Under the pieces are notes generated by a model that worked only from the letters and a program-made list of their open reading frames with translations, did not search any database and was not told the DNA's origin. 64,000 bases of DNA from NCBI GenBank assembly GCA_036346255.1, contig CM070634.1, forward strand, positions 65,924,476 through 65,988,475, in the 5' to 3' direction. Positions within the stretch are counted from its first letter, which is position 1. The number at the start of each line of letters is the position of its first letter. Position numbers and translations under genes: made by a program. Below, piece after piece: positions 24,593 through 34,789 of the stretch. The DNA comes from Ampelocalamus luodianensis (Eukaryota; Streptophyta; Magnoliopsida; Poales; Poaceae).

Positions 24593-27500
24593 CTAACCCT
24601 TTAGTAAAACGATCATTAACTGTTCACTAGACTTGACATACTCTAATTTCAATATTCTGCCATCGAGTTTTTCCTTGATGAAAAACCTGTCAATCTCAAC
24701 GTGCTTGGTACGATCATGCTGAACTGGGTTGTTAGCAATATTGATTGCAGATTTATTATCACAATGCAACACCAATAGATTATTCCTCCATATTCGAAGC
24801 TCGGACAATAACCCCTTCATCCATATCATTTCACTCACACTTAACGCCATTGCTCTGTACTCTGCTTCTGCAGTAGACCGAGCCACAACCTCCTGTTTTT
24901 TGCTTCTCCATGACACAAGGTTACCTCCCACAAAGATGCAATATCCAGAGGTAGACCTCCTATCATCCACACTGCTCGCCCAATCAGCATCGCAATACCC
25001 TTCCACATTAAGATGTTGATTCTTCCTGAACCAAAGACCTTTCCCAGGGCTACTCTTCAAATACCGCAGGATTCGATAAACCACATCCATGTGTCCTGTT
25101 CTGGGATCATGCATATATCGACTAACCACACTCACTGCATATGAAATATCAGGTATTGTATGGCATAAATAAATGAGGCGCCCAACAAGCCTTTGATAAG
25201 CTTCCTTATCAACTGGATCTCCCGACTCAGCACATAGCTTGTGATTCCTATCAATAGGTGAAGCAATAGGGCGACACCTAAGCATACTTGTTTCTGCCAG
25301 CAGATCAAGGACATACTTCCTCTGGGAGAGAACTATACCATTCGAAGAACGGGCAATCTCAATCCCAAGAAAGTATCGAAGAGGTCCAAGATCTTTCACC
25401 TCAAACGCCTCTCCCAATTTTTCCTTCAAGGACTTGATTTCCTCGGCATCGTCTCCAGTAATCACAATATCATCAACATAGACTGCCAATATAGTGATAT
25501 GTGATCCTCTATGTCTATAAAACACAGTATGATCTCCATTGCACTGAGAATAGCCCATACTACAGACTGCACTCCTGAATCTATCAAACCACGCCCTTGG
25601 CGATTGCTTCAGACCGTATAAAGACTTCTTGAGTCTACATACCTTCCTCTCAGTCTGCCTGTTCTCAAAGCCTGGAGGAATCTCCATGTATACCTCCTCT
25701 TGTAAATCACCATGCAGAAAAGCATTCTTCACATCCAACTGATGTAGGGGCCATCCAAAGTTAGTTGCATAAGAGATCAACGTTCTTACCGTGCTCATCT
25801 TTGCCACTGGTGCAAAGGTCTCATCATAGTCTATTACATATGTTTGACTATAACCTTTCGCAACCAACCGTGCCTTATATCTTTCTACCCTGCCTTCAGG
25901 AGTTTGCTTAATTGTAAACACCCATTTGCATCCTACTGCCTTTTTTCCCGCGGGAAGTGGAACAAGATCCCATGTCTTGTTCTTCTGGAGTGCACTAAGT
26001 TCCTCCTTCATGGCATCCTTCCACTTAGGATCCTGCTTAGCAGCTCGCCAATCTTTTGGAACATGCACTGTCTGAAGAGATGCAATGAATGCTTTGTATG
26101 TAGGTGAGATATGGGAATATGAGATGAAGTTTGTAATGTCATGCTCAAAACCGTACCGGACTGGAGGCTTTCCAGCATTAGCTCTAGTTTCCCTACGTTG
26201 TGCAAGTGGTAATCCTAAATGAGAGTGATTAGAATGAACATTACCACTCGCCCCAATGGGAGGTAAGGAACTTGATGGAGAGAGATCCGAGGAGGGATTT
26301 GGGACTGGATCAACTGGCAAGGCCGGCTGTTCAGAAAGGTCCATCGTTGGCTCCGCTGTTGGTGGTTCAGGTGCTGTTTGTTTGTCTCTCTGCTTCTCCC
26401 CCTGTTTCCCAAAGCGTCTTCGCTGATAAACCTTCAATTCTTTTGGGGCTAGAACTTCTCTCGCATATTCCGTTAGGTTTAGATACGGAATTGTTCCCAC
26501 AATAATTTCTTCTTGTTGACTCTCCTTGTTCTCCCCCTCTCGACTGTCACCCTCGGTGATAGGAGAGAGTTCCAAATACTGATCAAGAGTCCCTCCACTC
26601 GTGTAGTAAGGCTCAAACTCCCGGAATGTCACATCCATATTCACAAACAATCTTCGTTCGACTGGGTTCCAGCATCTATAGCCCTTCTGACTCGATGAAT
26701 ATCCTATAAAGATACATTTCAATGCCTGTGGATCCAACTTGCCAACCGATGGTCGGTGGTCTCGTACAAAACACACACAACCAAACACCTTGGGAAGCAC
26801 CTTAAACTCCCGTTGACCCAAAAGAAGTTCAGATGGAAACCTCATCCCAAGTATTCGAGATGGCATGCGATTGATGAGATACGCTGCTGTCATCACTGCC
26901 TCGCTCCACAACCCCTTTGGTACATTCATCTGAAACATGGGTGAACGTGCGACCTCCAACAAATGTCTATTCTTCCTTTCAGCCACTCCATTCTGAGGTG
27001 GGGTTCCTGGACAAGTAGTCAGATGAAGTATTCCCTCTTCTGAGAGATACGTTGCAAACTCCTTATTAACATACTCAGTTCCATTATCGGATCGAAGAAT
27101 CCGAACCTTTGTGTCAAACTGAGTAGCAACCATCCTATGGAAGTCCTGGAAACATCGAAGGGTCTCGCTCTTGTGTTTAATCATATAAATCCAAGTCATA
27201 CGAGTATAGCAATCAATAAATGTGATAAACCACTTAAAACCACTCACAGAAGTAACTGAGCACGGACCCCAAACATCTGAATGTACTAATATAAAAGGTT
27301 CATAACTCCGAAGACCAATGCTACTATATGTAGACCGTGTATGCTTTTCCAAACTCACAAGCATCACACACAAGTTTACTCTTATCTACCCTTTTGAATA
27401 AATCAGGATATAACTGATTTAAACTCTCAAATGATAGATGTCCTAAGCGACGATGATGTAATAAAACTTCTCCCTCGATTCCTCCTATAGCCACTGTCAA

Positions 27501-28050
27501 TGCCGAATCAACCTGATCAATGTACCACAACCCATTACGCCTTATTCCAGTCCCAATCCTCTTCCCAGTTCTCTTCTCCTGGAACAAACACGAATCATCA
27601 TCAAATGTGACAGTGCATTTGAATTAGTCAATGATAGAACTGACTGAAAGGAGGTTGACTGGAAAGGATGGAACATGCAAAACGGAGGATAAAGCAATGG
27701 ATGGTGTGCACTCTACAGATCCTACACCCTGAATAAGCTGGGAAGTTCCATCAGCTGTTTGGATAGTTTCAGAATGAGTATATGGGGTGTAAGATGCGAA
27801 AGCACTAAGTGAACCCATGACATGCTTAGATGCTCTTGAATCTATGACCCAATCAATATGAGAGTGCTTATATGTAGATGCAAGTGCATGTTCCTGAGTA
27901 CCTTCGCCTACATGGGCATAGTTTGCAAAGTTACCAAATGATGTGGAATCATGAGAAGTCTCCAATGCCTTTCCCTGCTGCCACTTCTCCCACTGCATAG
28001 CTTGCTCGCCTGTCAGAGTAACAGACGCGGTCTCCTCTGTTAGGGCCACA
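24593..28050 (-). pseudogene. pol: pol region of element C: protease - integrase - RT - RNase H, broken
   Basis: Order on the minus strand: protease (DSRAS at 27825-27839, where DSGA is usual); an in-frame TAA at 27624-27626; the GAG-pre-integrase part with HHRRLGHLSFESLNQL and CDACEFGK; a frame change in an A run near 27352; integrase core with LVHSDVWGP, RSDNGTEYVN and NGVAERKNR (the D, D and E); RT with VDIKNAFL-type LDVKNAFLHGDL, SLYGLKQSPRAW and YVDD at 25469-25480; RNase H with GYCDADWA, STAEAEYRAM, HCDNKSAI and RTKHVEIDRFFIKE. A one-base loss near 24620 cuts off the last 25 or so residues, which continue in another frame. The 926-codon RT/integrase frame (27373-24593) is otherwise open. 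Loss of protease and gag integrity makes the element non-autonomous. Confidence 0.93.
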
Positions 28051-29132
28051 TTAGCCCTGGGGCCAGCTTGGCCCCTTCCTCGACCTCCATCCCCACGACC
28101 ACCATGATCTCCACCTCGGCCTCGATCTCCACCTCGGCCTCGATAATCTCCAACTCGGCCTCCACGACCACCACGACCTCAACCTCCATACTGTGGAGAA
28201 GGACAAGCACGGCTCAGATGTCCTTTTATCCCACAGTTGTAGCACTCCCTATCATCCGGTATGGCATATGCTGATCGAACCGGATTGTTATCCCCCATTA
28301 CTCGTAGTCGAACCTCCTCCTGCACCATTGCCGAAATAGCCTCCTCCATATTAGGCAAGTTTGCTAAGTGAAACATGGCAGCCCTTCAACTTTCAAACTT
28401 CGGGTTTAGTCCTTTTAGAAAGTGTGTAACCCGTCTGCGTTGCAGCCACACTCGACCCGCCTCAATATCACCAGCACATGTTAACTGCAGTGGATCATAG
28501 TGATCTAAATCTGCCCACAGTTGCTGTAGTTCACTAGCATACTCCTGGACAGTGTTCTCCTCCTGTTTCAGGGCCTCCACCTTGCTTTGGACCTCCACCA
28601 TCATCATCACATTTCCTGCCCCGGAGTACATGTTGCTCAACGTCTTCCACATTGCCGGTGCACTCTACATCATCTCCACCATTCGAGCGATGGATGGAGA
28701 CATAGAAGTTAGCAACCAAGCTACCACCACAGAGTTGGTGGTGTTCCACATCCTCCAATCCATACTCGCCTTGTCTGCAGGCTCAACGCAAGTCTCCCGC
28801 AGATAGTGCTCCACCCCCTTCGTCCTCAGAATTAGCTGAGCCCTTCGAGACCAACTCAGGTAATTTTAACTTCCTTCTAATTTTATATCATTCGGCATTA
28901 GCTCCAGTTTTAAGTCAGATGACCCTGCACCAACCCTCGGACCTATCATACCTGTCGCAAAGAGGTCTTGTAACATGCTTCTCATGTCACCTTGAGTTAC
29001 TAGCGAGGAAGTAGTCTCAACAACTGCCTTTCTTCTCTCTTCTACCGCCCTCATTGTAGCTTCTTCCCCCTCCTTCCTAGCAGCCTCAATTGCTTCAGGG
29101 TTCATCTTCTCAATCAACCAGAGCAATGTCAA
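28051..29132 (-). pseudogene. gag: gag of element C with several in-frame stops
   Basis: Capsid gene, start ATG at 29132 (MTLLWLIEKMNPEAIEAARK). In one frame it contains the copia capsid (UBN2-like) core with SWSRRAQLILRTKGVEHYL and TNSVVVAWLLTSMSPSIARM, then QSKVEALKQEENTVQEYASE and RVTHFLKGLNPKFES. A CCHC knuckle (CYNCGIKGHLSRAC) lies at 28203-28244 and a Gly/Arg-rich tail at about 28060-28180. In-frame stops: TAA at 28866-28868, TAG at 28665-28667, TGA at 28386-28388 and TGA at 28179-28181. Both TGA codons fit CGA (Arg) with one C-to-T change. There is no frame change within gag, so decay was mostly by substitution. Confidence 0.9.
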
Positions 29133-29720
29133 TTACTGTCAAGATATGCCGCGCGTATCTCCCACGATCACGGCGATTCTTTACTCATCAATATTCTGAC
29201 AAACCTGGATGACTGCCTTTACAGTTACCCAAATCATACAGAATTTCTTCGGTTCTCCGGTTCAGCCGAGAGCAAGCAGCCGAGCTCTCGGTTCATCTCC
29301 CCTCTCCCTTTGTTCTTTCAGCCGAGCTTCCCTCGCAGGACAGCCGAGAGCAACGAGAGTAGCCCTCGGTTCTTCTCCCCTCTCCCTCTGTTCTTCTCCC
29401 GAGCCTCAAGCAGGCAGCAGCCGAGCGCCACAGCCGAGCGCCGCCTCTCCCTCGGTTCCTCTCCCCTCTCCCTCGGTTCTTCAGCTGAGCGAGCGAATAG
29501 CCGAGCGCCTCCTCTCCCTCGGTTCTTCTCCCGAGCGACGGCCCGAGCGACCCGAGCGACGGCGCCCGAGCGACCGAAGCGGCGCGGCGGCACCAGCGGC
29601 GCCGGCAGCCCGCGCTGAGGCGCAGCAGCGGCGCGGTCCGGGAGGGGAACGACGGTGGAGGCGACGGCGGCGGCGGCTAAGATACGTTTGGGTTAGGGTT
29701 AGGGTTTGGTGGTGGACGGT
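29133..29720 (-). other. Leader of element C, GC-rich with short repeats
   Basis: This is the 5' untranslated stretch between primer site and gag. From 29255 to 29580 it carries imperfect short repeats of CTCTCCCTCGGTTCTTCT and CCGAGCG type. Open frames there (29209-29790 plus, 29318-29593 minus) come from the biased composition. The GGTTAGGGTTAGGGTTTGG at about 29690 is only telomere-like. Confidence 0.6.
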
Positions 29721-29733
29721 GGCTCTGATACCA
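29721..29733 (-). other. Primer binding site of element C
   Basis: Minus strand TGGTATCAGAGCC, directly adjoining the LTR end GTCTACA; complementary to initiator tRNA-Met. Confidence 0.9.
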
Positions 29734-29853
29734 TGTAGACTGTTGGAATATTGTGTGTATCCTGTAGGATCCCACACCCTTTATTTCTAGTCTCAAAGTA
29801 GAGTCCAACTCTAATACAACTCATTAGTTAGATCTAATACGGACTCACCAACA
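29734..29853 (-). repeat. 5' LTR of element C
   Basis: 120 bp. It differs from the 3' LTR at three sites. One changes the minus-strand TATAAATAAA to TAGAAATAAA (around 29781-29789), so the promoter copy has lost its best TATA box. GTGAA follows at 29854-29858. Confidence 0.93.
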
Positions 29854-29858
29854 GTGAA

Positions 29859-30648
29859 CAAACTTCTCTCTAGCATTTATGCGACATCTACCATTAATCC
29901 CACTAACTCAATTACCTGATTGTTTGTCAATGCAACCTATAGTATTGTAGTACGTTGCATACTAACATAAAAGTTTTCATCGTTTTTTTTTCTAAATAAG
30001 ATGGACCTTTTTAAAACCTACCACGAATTGTTTACTATGCAATCACAATTTCAAACGGAAAGCTAAAACATTAGTAAACACAGAAAGGTTATATTTTAAA
30101 TCGGTAGAACGCAGCACAGAGCACTCGTGATCCATAGTAGTAAAGAACGGAGTGCCACACACTATCAACATTTTGTATGGAGACTTACATGCTATCTGCA
30201 TTTTACTTTGAACACCATGATGTCCCTTTGACTGAGACTCTGAAAACTTGAAGCAGGTGGTCGCTGCGTGATTCCTTTGACAGACCTGAATACCCTAAAC
30301 AATATCGTTGATGCCTCTATTAGTATCCCTTATTGAATAAACCACACGTTCATAGCATAAAGCACTACCAATATTATACCTGCTCTACAACAAAATACCT
30401 ACTAATGTGCAACTGAAGATATAGAGAGCATGAAATTGGTCTGTTTAACTCAATGCCATCACAGTTTCAATCGTGGTAAGTAAACGATCCTTACGCATCA
30501 ATTCAATAAAGACACTAACAGAAGGCAGGACATCTAAACCTCAAGAGTTTGAGGGTTAAAAGCCAACAATTTTTCTAAAACGAAAGGAATAAAAATGGCA
30601 TACTGCAAAAAAACTACAACATTGAAGATTTTTAACAGTTTCTAGTAA
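29859..30648. other. Unassigned sequence, host-like
   Basis: AT-rich, with no open frame, repeat or element end that I can support. It continues the host sequence interrupted by element C and may be intron. Confidence 0.35.
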
Positions 30649-30871
30649 CTAATCTTCAGCATCTGGGTTTTCCCATGTAAGCATCATATCAAACATTAAA
30701 TGGCGAAGATTCTTATCAGCCAAATAGGCTGGACGTGTAGTTACCTCATGAAGAGCTTTGTGGCAGCAGCACTCTAATATCTCCCTTGCGTATGTATTGG
30801 CTTCCTTACAACTATCTGGGAAAGCAGACTCATTTTTTTCTTGTAGCTTTTCAGCTGCCAGAGAAAGAATC
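30649..30871 (-). pseudogene. Isolated exon of a DUF639-family plant gene
   Basis: The minus-strand frame follows a good acceptor (TTTACGTTTCAG ending at 30872) and reads ILSLAAEKLQEKNESAFPDS, then NTYAREILECCCHKALHEVT and LADKNLRHLMFDMMLTWENP before a TAG at 30649-30651. From memory, DUF639 proteins of plants (large proteins of unknown function) have a conserved segment with an Ala-Arg-[ND]-x-Leu-Glu-x-Cys-Cys core followed by LADK-x-RxL and DMMLAWE, which this fits. No donor site or following exon could be identified, and the frame stops right after the conserved block. It is either a gene fragment or one exon of a gene whose downstream part was disrupted, possibly by elements C and B. The family call is by pattern recognition. 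Confidence 0.55.
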
Positions 30872-31845
30872 CTGAAACGTAAATGTGAGGAAAGTAAGTA
30901 ATTCACCTCAGAACTGAGCTTTTTTAGAGGAATTTAAGTAAAAGCTTGGTAGACAGAAGCAAACAACTCTATTGTTGCTAGTCACACAGCCAACCGTGAG
31001 TGACAAAAAAAAAACACTTTGGAAGATCCGAAGACAAAAAAAGCACCTTAGAAGATCTGAAGACACATAACCAAAGCTAACATTGCTGCAAATAATACCT
31101 GAATGCATACGGAAGCAAATAGCTACATGGGTCGTCAAGAAACATTACATTGGACACATGCTCTACTGTGATTGCATCAAGGAAGAAACATTACATTGGA
31201 CACATGCTCTAGCTAGTGAAACACATTTTCCAAATAAATTTTTTGAATCCAGTGGCATAGTACCTATTAGGTGAAAAGTAATGACATAATCCAAAACTAT
31301 AAACCAACCAGTGACAGAGACCGAATTTTCCTTCTATCTTATAGCTAGTGAAGTGCACGCCACTGCATATGTTGCCTGTGTTGATGAAACTATTTTTTTA
31401 GATAACATGATCACCTAGCTTTTAATTGAAAGGTAATAATGACAGGATCATCAGCACAACATGAAACTAACACAAATAATTCAAAACACATAAACGCTAG
31501 GATAGCACAGCATCGCACCACACATCGACAATTCCAAAAGGAAAAAAGAGGGACCAACACTGTATGCACATCCTTCTTCTGAAGTCTTGTAGGTTGTAGC
31601 CATGTCTTCATAATCTGTGTAGCTCTGTTAATCTTGGCCTGGTCTCGAAGAGGCGCTCGCTAGCACATAAGAGATAAATGAAACTGACTGCAAATTGTAT
31701 TAAAGGAACAAAATCAAAGTACCTGAGGAATTTCCGGAGGATAACACCGTATGAAGGCCTGCACCACCCGGAGTCTATTTGAATCCATCCTGAGACCCTG
31801 CATCGTCGATGGTGACATCCATGGAATGATGACTTCTCTCCGAAG
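30872..31845. other. Unassigned host-like sequence with a 45-bp-spaced duplication
   Basis: A 26-bp sequence beginning AGAAACATTACATTGGACAC occurs at 31139-31164 and again at 31184-31209, 45 bp apart. A minus-strand block around 31740-31820 (IIPWMSPSTMQGLRMDSNRL) is followed by a donor-like CAG/GTACTT and could be an exon, but I cannot name a protein for it. Confidence 0.35.
31838..31845. other. Target site duplication of the hAT element, left copy (CTCCGAAG)
   Basis: 8-bp CTCCGAAG, repeated at 32624-32631. Eight base pairs is the hAT superfamily length. Confidence 0.88.
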
Positions 31846-32623
31846 CATGGTTATTAAGGCGGTAAGGCGAGGCGAGGCGACCCACCCCCCTCACACCTTT
31901 GAAGCGGTAAGGCGTAAGGCGAGGCGACACCTTACTCATGTCCTAAGGCGACAGTGCAGAGCGGCCGTAGAAGATCTCGGCAGCAGCATAGCTCTGATTC
32001 TCTAGCCGCATAAGATCCCAGGAAAGAAGTGAAGTGCATGGGCCATGACTCAGGAAAGCCCATTCCATTTATTTATCCCTTGGGAGCCCAAAGACTTAGA
32101 TCTGACCTTAGATCGGACGGCCAGGAGGCCTCGCATCCTGACCAGGTGGCTCACCGGCGCCCACACTGCCGCCCACACTGCCTTTATACTCCTCAACTCC
32201 CACCGCCGAACCCTAGCTCGCTCCTCTTGCCCTCGCGCCGCTAGCCGCCTCTTCGCTGCTCCTTGCTCCCTGCGACTCCCTAGTCCGCTGCTCCCTCGAC
32301 GCGCCGCCAAGCCTCCCGTGCTCCCCGACGCGCCGCCGGGCCTCCCGTGCTCCCTCGACGCGCCACCGGGCCTCCCCTACTCCCCCCTCCTGCCCGGCTC
32401 CGGCTCCCCAACGTCGCCCCGAGCTCTCTCCCGCCCGGATCCAGTGCTCACGGCATCGCCCGAGCTGTCCCGAGGGGTCTCACGCCCGGATCTGGCTCTC
32501 CAATGCCGCACGAGCAACGAGCGACGGCAAGGCGACGGGCGACGGCAAGGCGGTGGCGACGCCTTGCCCCCTGGCGGCGCCTTACTGCCTAGGTGTCGCC
32601 TTATGGACGCCTTGATAACCATG
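31846..32623. mobile_element. Non-autonomous hAT transposon, 778 bp
   Basis: Terminal inverted repeats CATGGTTATTAAGGCG (31846-31861) and CGCCTTGATAACCATG (32608-32623) match at 15 of 16 positions and are flanked by 8-bp duplications. Many copies of AAGGCG/GGCGAGGCG lie just inside both ends, as expected of hAT transposase-binding subterminal repeats. No transposase is present. The interior (about 31960-32560) looks unlike the ends: it has promoter-like and leader-like sequence (a TTTATACTCC box at about 32183, then CCGCCGAACCCTAGCTCGCT) followed by a Cys/Pro-rich GC-rich stretch with open frames, so it may be captured host DNA. The element lies within a possible minus-strand exon (see 31740-31820 and 32640-32690). 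Confidence 0.88.
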
Positions 32624-32631
32624 CTCCGAAG
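32624..32631. other. Target site duplication of the hAT element, right copy (CTCCGAAG)
   Basis: Identical to 31838-31845. Confidence 0.88.
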
Positions 32632-32737
32632 CTGAAATGATTTCCAGGATCCGCAAGAACTGGTCATCCTCACCACCTCATCTGACATGAAACATATAAA
32701 ACAAACCTCATTATTAGATGTTTGCAACAAACTAAGT

Positions 32738-32986
32738 CTAGAAACAGTAAGAAACGCGATGGTTATGCACATGCCTCTCAGCACAAATCCTGTCAAACCT
32801 CTTTCTATCTCGCGCGATTACGACGACGTTGAAGTCTCGGAGTCCATGGTCACAGTTGTTGAGGAGCAGACTAAGCAGGCACTGGACATGGGTACTCTCC
32901 ATGAGGTCGTGTGCGTATAAGACGATCTCCTTAGCCATGACATCCGAGGCCTCAGGGGTTCCCATAAACAGTGTGTGAAGTGCCAT
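32738..32986 (-). CDS. Possible exon of an unidentified host gene
   Basis: The minus-strand frame starts with MALHTLFMGTPEASDVMAKE and continues IVLYAHDLMESTHVQCLLSL. It is hydrophobic/acidic with a protein-like composition, unlike the Pro-rich stretch to its right. That Pro-rich frame (33005-34033) is in the same register, separated by a single TGA at 33002-33004. I do not recognise a family and cannot place a firm splice site, although GTAATC after DFNVV is a candidate donor. It may be coding, a pseudogene exon or chance. Confidence 0.3.
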   Translation of the reverse strand: MALHTLFMGTPEASDVMAKEIVLYAHDLMESTHVQCLLSLLLNNCDHGLRDFNVVVIARDRKRFDRICAERHVHNHRVSYCF

Positions 32987-33004
32987 TCGTCGAGCAGGCC
33001 ACGT

Positions 33005-34033
33005 TCACGGGGCATCCTTGGCGGCGGGGACATCAGCGGCACCCAACCGACGCTCTGGCTGAGGGCGGCGTGTGGAGAGGGATGGAGGCGGAGAAGGGAG
33101 ATGGAGGGTAACTGAGTCGGAGAGGGAGACGGCCGCGTCCGCGCAGCGCTGGAGTGATGATTGGCAGCAGAGGCATGGACGGGAGGTGAAGGGGAAAGAA
33201 GGAAGGGGAAGAAGATGAAGGTAGACCGAGGGGGCGGCGCCCCGAGGCGGCTGCTGGATAGGAAGACCGAAAGGGCGGTTGGGAGGAAGGGGTAGGGAGG
33301 GAGTAGCGGCGGCGGGGGAGGGAAGCCGAGGGGGATGGGCGTAAAGAAGAGGGAAGGACCAACGACGCTGGTGAAGAGGCACGTCGGAGAAGGGAGAGGG
33401 AGGGGACAGGAGGAGGAGCTGGCGAGGCGACGTGGGGGGAAGGAGATGGCCAGTCGCGGCCGGCCACGAGGCAGAGCGAGGGCTGTGGGAGAGAGGAGGC
33501 GGAGAGGCAGCGGGGAGGAGGAGGTGAGGATGGCCGTGACGGGAGACTCGAGCGAGCGCGAGGAGGAGGCGGATTTGCTGGGGATGAGAGAGGAGGGAGG
33601 GCGCTAGAGGGAGGGACGACACCGGAGGGAAGCGTAGGAGGCAGCGAGCGGAGGGAGAGCCGAGGGGAGGGGAACGGGAGGTGGACAGGGGGAGCAGCTG
33701 GGCCGCATGGCGTGGGGCTCGAGTGAGCGTGAGGAGGAGACAGATTTGCCGGGGATGAGAGAGGAGGGAGGGCGTTGGAGGGAGGGACGGCGCCGGAGGG
33801 AAGAAGCGAGCGGCAGGAGGGCGTGGGAGGCGGAGGGGAATAGGCGAGCGGCAAGAGGCGCATTCGAGAAGAGACGGGAGGAAAGCGCTGGACTTTGGGG
33901 CGACGTGGAGCGTGCGAGGCCGGTCGTTCCCACGCACGAGCACTGGGCGGGATCGGGCGGCGTGGAGCAGATCGCGACGCGATCGGACGGCAGACGGATT
34001 TCTGGTGACGTAGCGGGTGCAAATGAGCTCCAA
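33005..34033 (-). other. Pyrimidine-rich (minus strand) Pro/Ser-rich stretch with 171-bp tandem duplication
   Basis: The minus strand is C/T-rich and two frames are open for over 300 codons (342 and 329), mostly Pro, Ser, Leu and Arg. Such composition rarely makes stops, so open length proves little. Two copies of a block starting CTCGAGYGAGCG lie at 33547 and 33718 (period 171, a multiple of three), giving repeats such as ALPPLSSPAN in the protein frame. The right edge (33920-34020) looks like a plant promoter or leader. It could be the first exon and leader of the minus-strand gene above. Confidence 0.4.
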
Positions 34034-34039
34034 AGCTAG

Positions 34040-34789
34040 CAGCCTTTAAGTATAGTAATGTTGTAAATCTTTTGAAAGTGAATTCAAAATTCTTTATTTG
34101 TCCTTGTATTCATCACGGGGTGTAACTATTTATGTATGTTCAATTTGCATCATAAACTTGTTCACTCCTGCCAAAATCTAGTGAAATCTGCACGAGTTCT
34201 TGACTGTTGTTACCGTGGAACACATGCAAGTATTGTTCTTGTCATGGCTAGAACCTTGTAATCTTCGGGTTCAGCCCAGCTACCAAGACCGTAACAAAGA
34301 AATGCACAACACAATACTCCTTAATGATGGTGCACACGTTCCGACATGTTTAAGCCAAGGGTGAGGCAACATTTCTCAGATGGCAGTGCAGCAAAGGGTG
34401 GTATTTAGACCTTCACGCCTTTCCATGTCACATTGTGACCTCTAGAAATCGGAAATGCAACAAATTAGAATGAATGTGTGATAACTGATACGTACAATAT
34501 CATTCGAAAGAAAATCTGGACATCAATCTGATGTGCTTACTTTTGTTGTTGGGCTTTGGCAACAGACATAACCGATGGTGACAAATGCCAATGAAACGAG
34601 ACTGAATTGCCAGGTACAAAACAGTCATCCAAACCCCCCCACAAATAAACAGGCAAAATATACACATACAACACGAGAAAGTTAGGTCAGCAGTACACTG
34701 CAAACATATAGACATGTACTATACAAATGGTAGAATCTAACTACGTGTTTGAGTTTGAAATCACTTTGCAAACAAGTGCCTGGAACTGA
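34040..34789. other. Intergenic, nothing recognised
   Basis: AT-rich spacer between the Pro-rich stretch and the 3' end of the WEB1-like pseudogene. No open frame with protein character. Confidence 0.4.

Larger units (their letters stand above)
24401..29853 (-). mobile_element. Element C: complete, coding-defective Ty1/copia retrotransposon
   Basis: The element is 5453 bp on the minus strand: 5' LTR 29734-29853, primer site 29721-29733, GC-rich leader, gag (from 29132), protease, integrase, RT, RNase H (to about 24593), polypurine tract at 24521-24530, 3' LTR 24401-24520. Integrase before RT defines Ty1/copia. The 120-bp LTRs differ at three positions (2.5%), roughly one million years at commonly used grass rates. 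GTGAA duplications flank it. gag and protease read in one frame but are broken by five in-frame stops. pol has a frameshift at each end. The clade within copia is not assigned. Confidence 0.95.

Noticed and set aside
29685..29708. Telomere-like GGTTAGGGTTAGGGTTTGG
   Set aside because: Only about two degenerate units, inside the copia leader next to the primer site; common in plant leaders and not an interstitial telomere array.
33033..34022. 329-codon Pro-rich minus-strand frame
   Set aside because: Overlaps a longer frame in another register; both are open because the strand is C/T-rich, so neither is supported as coding by length alone.
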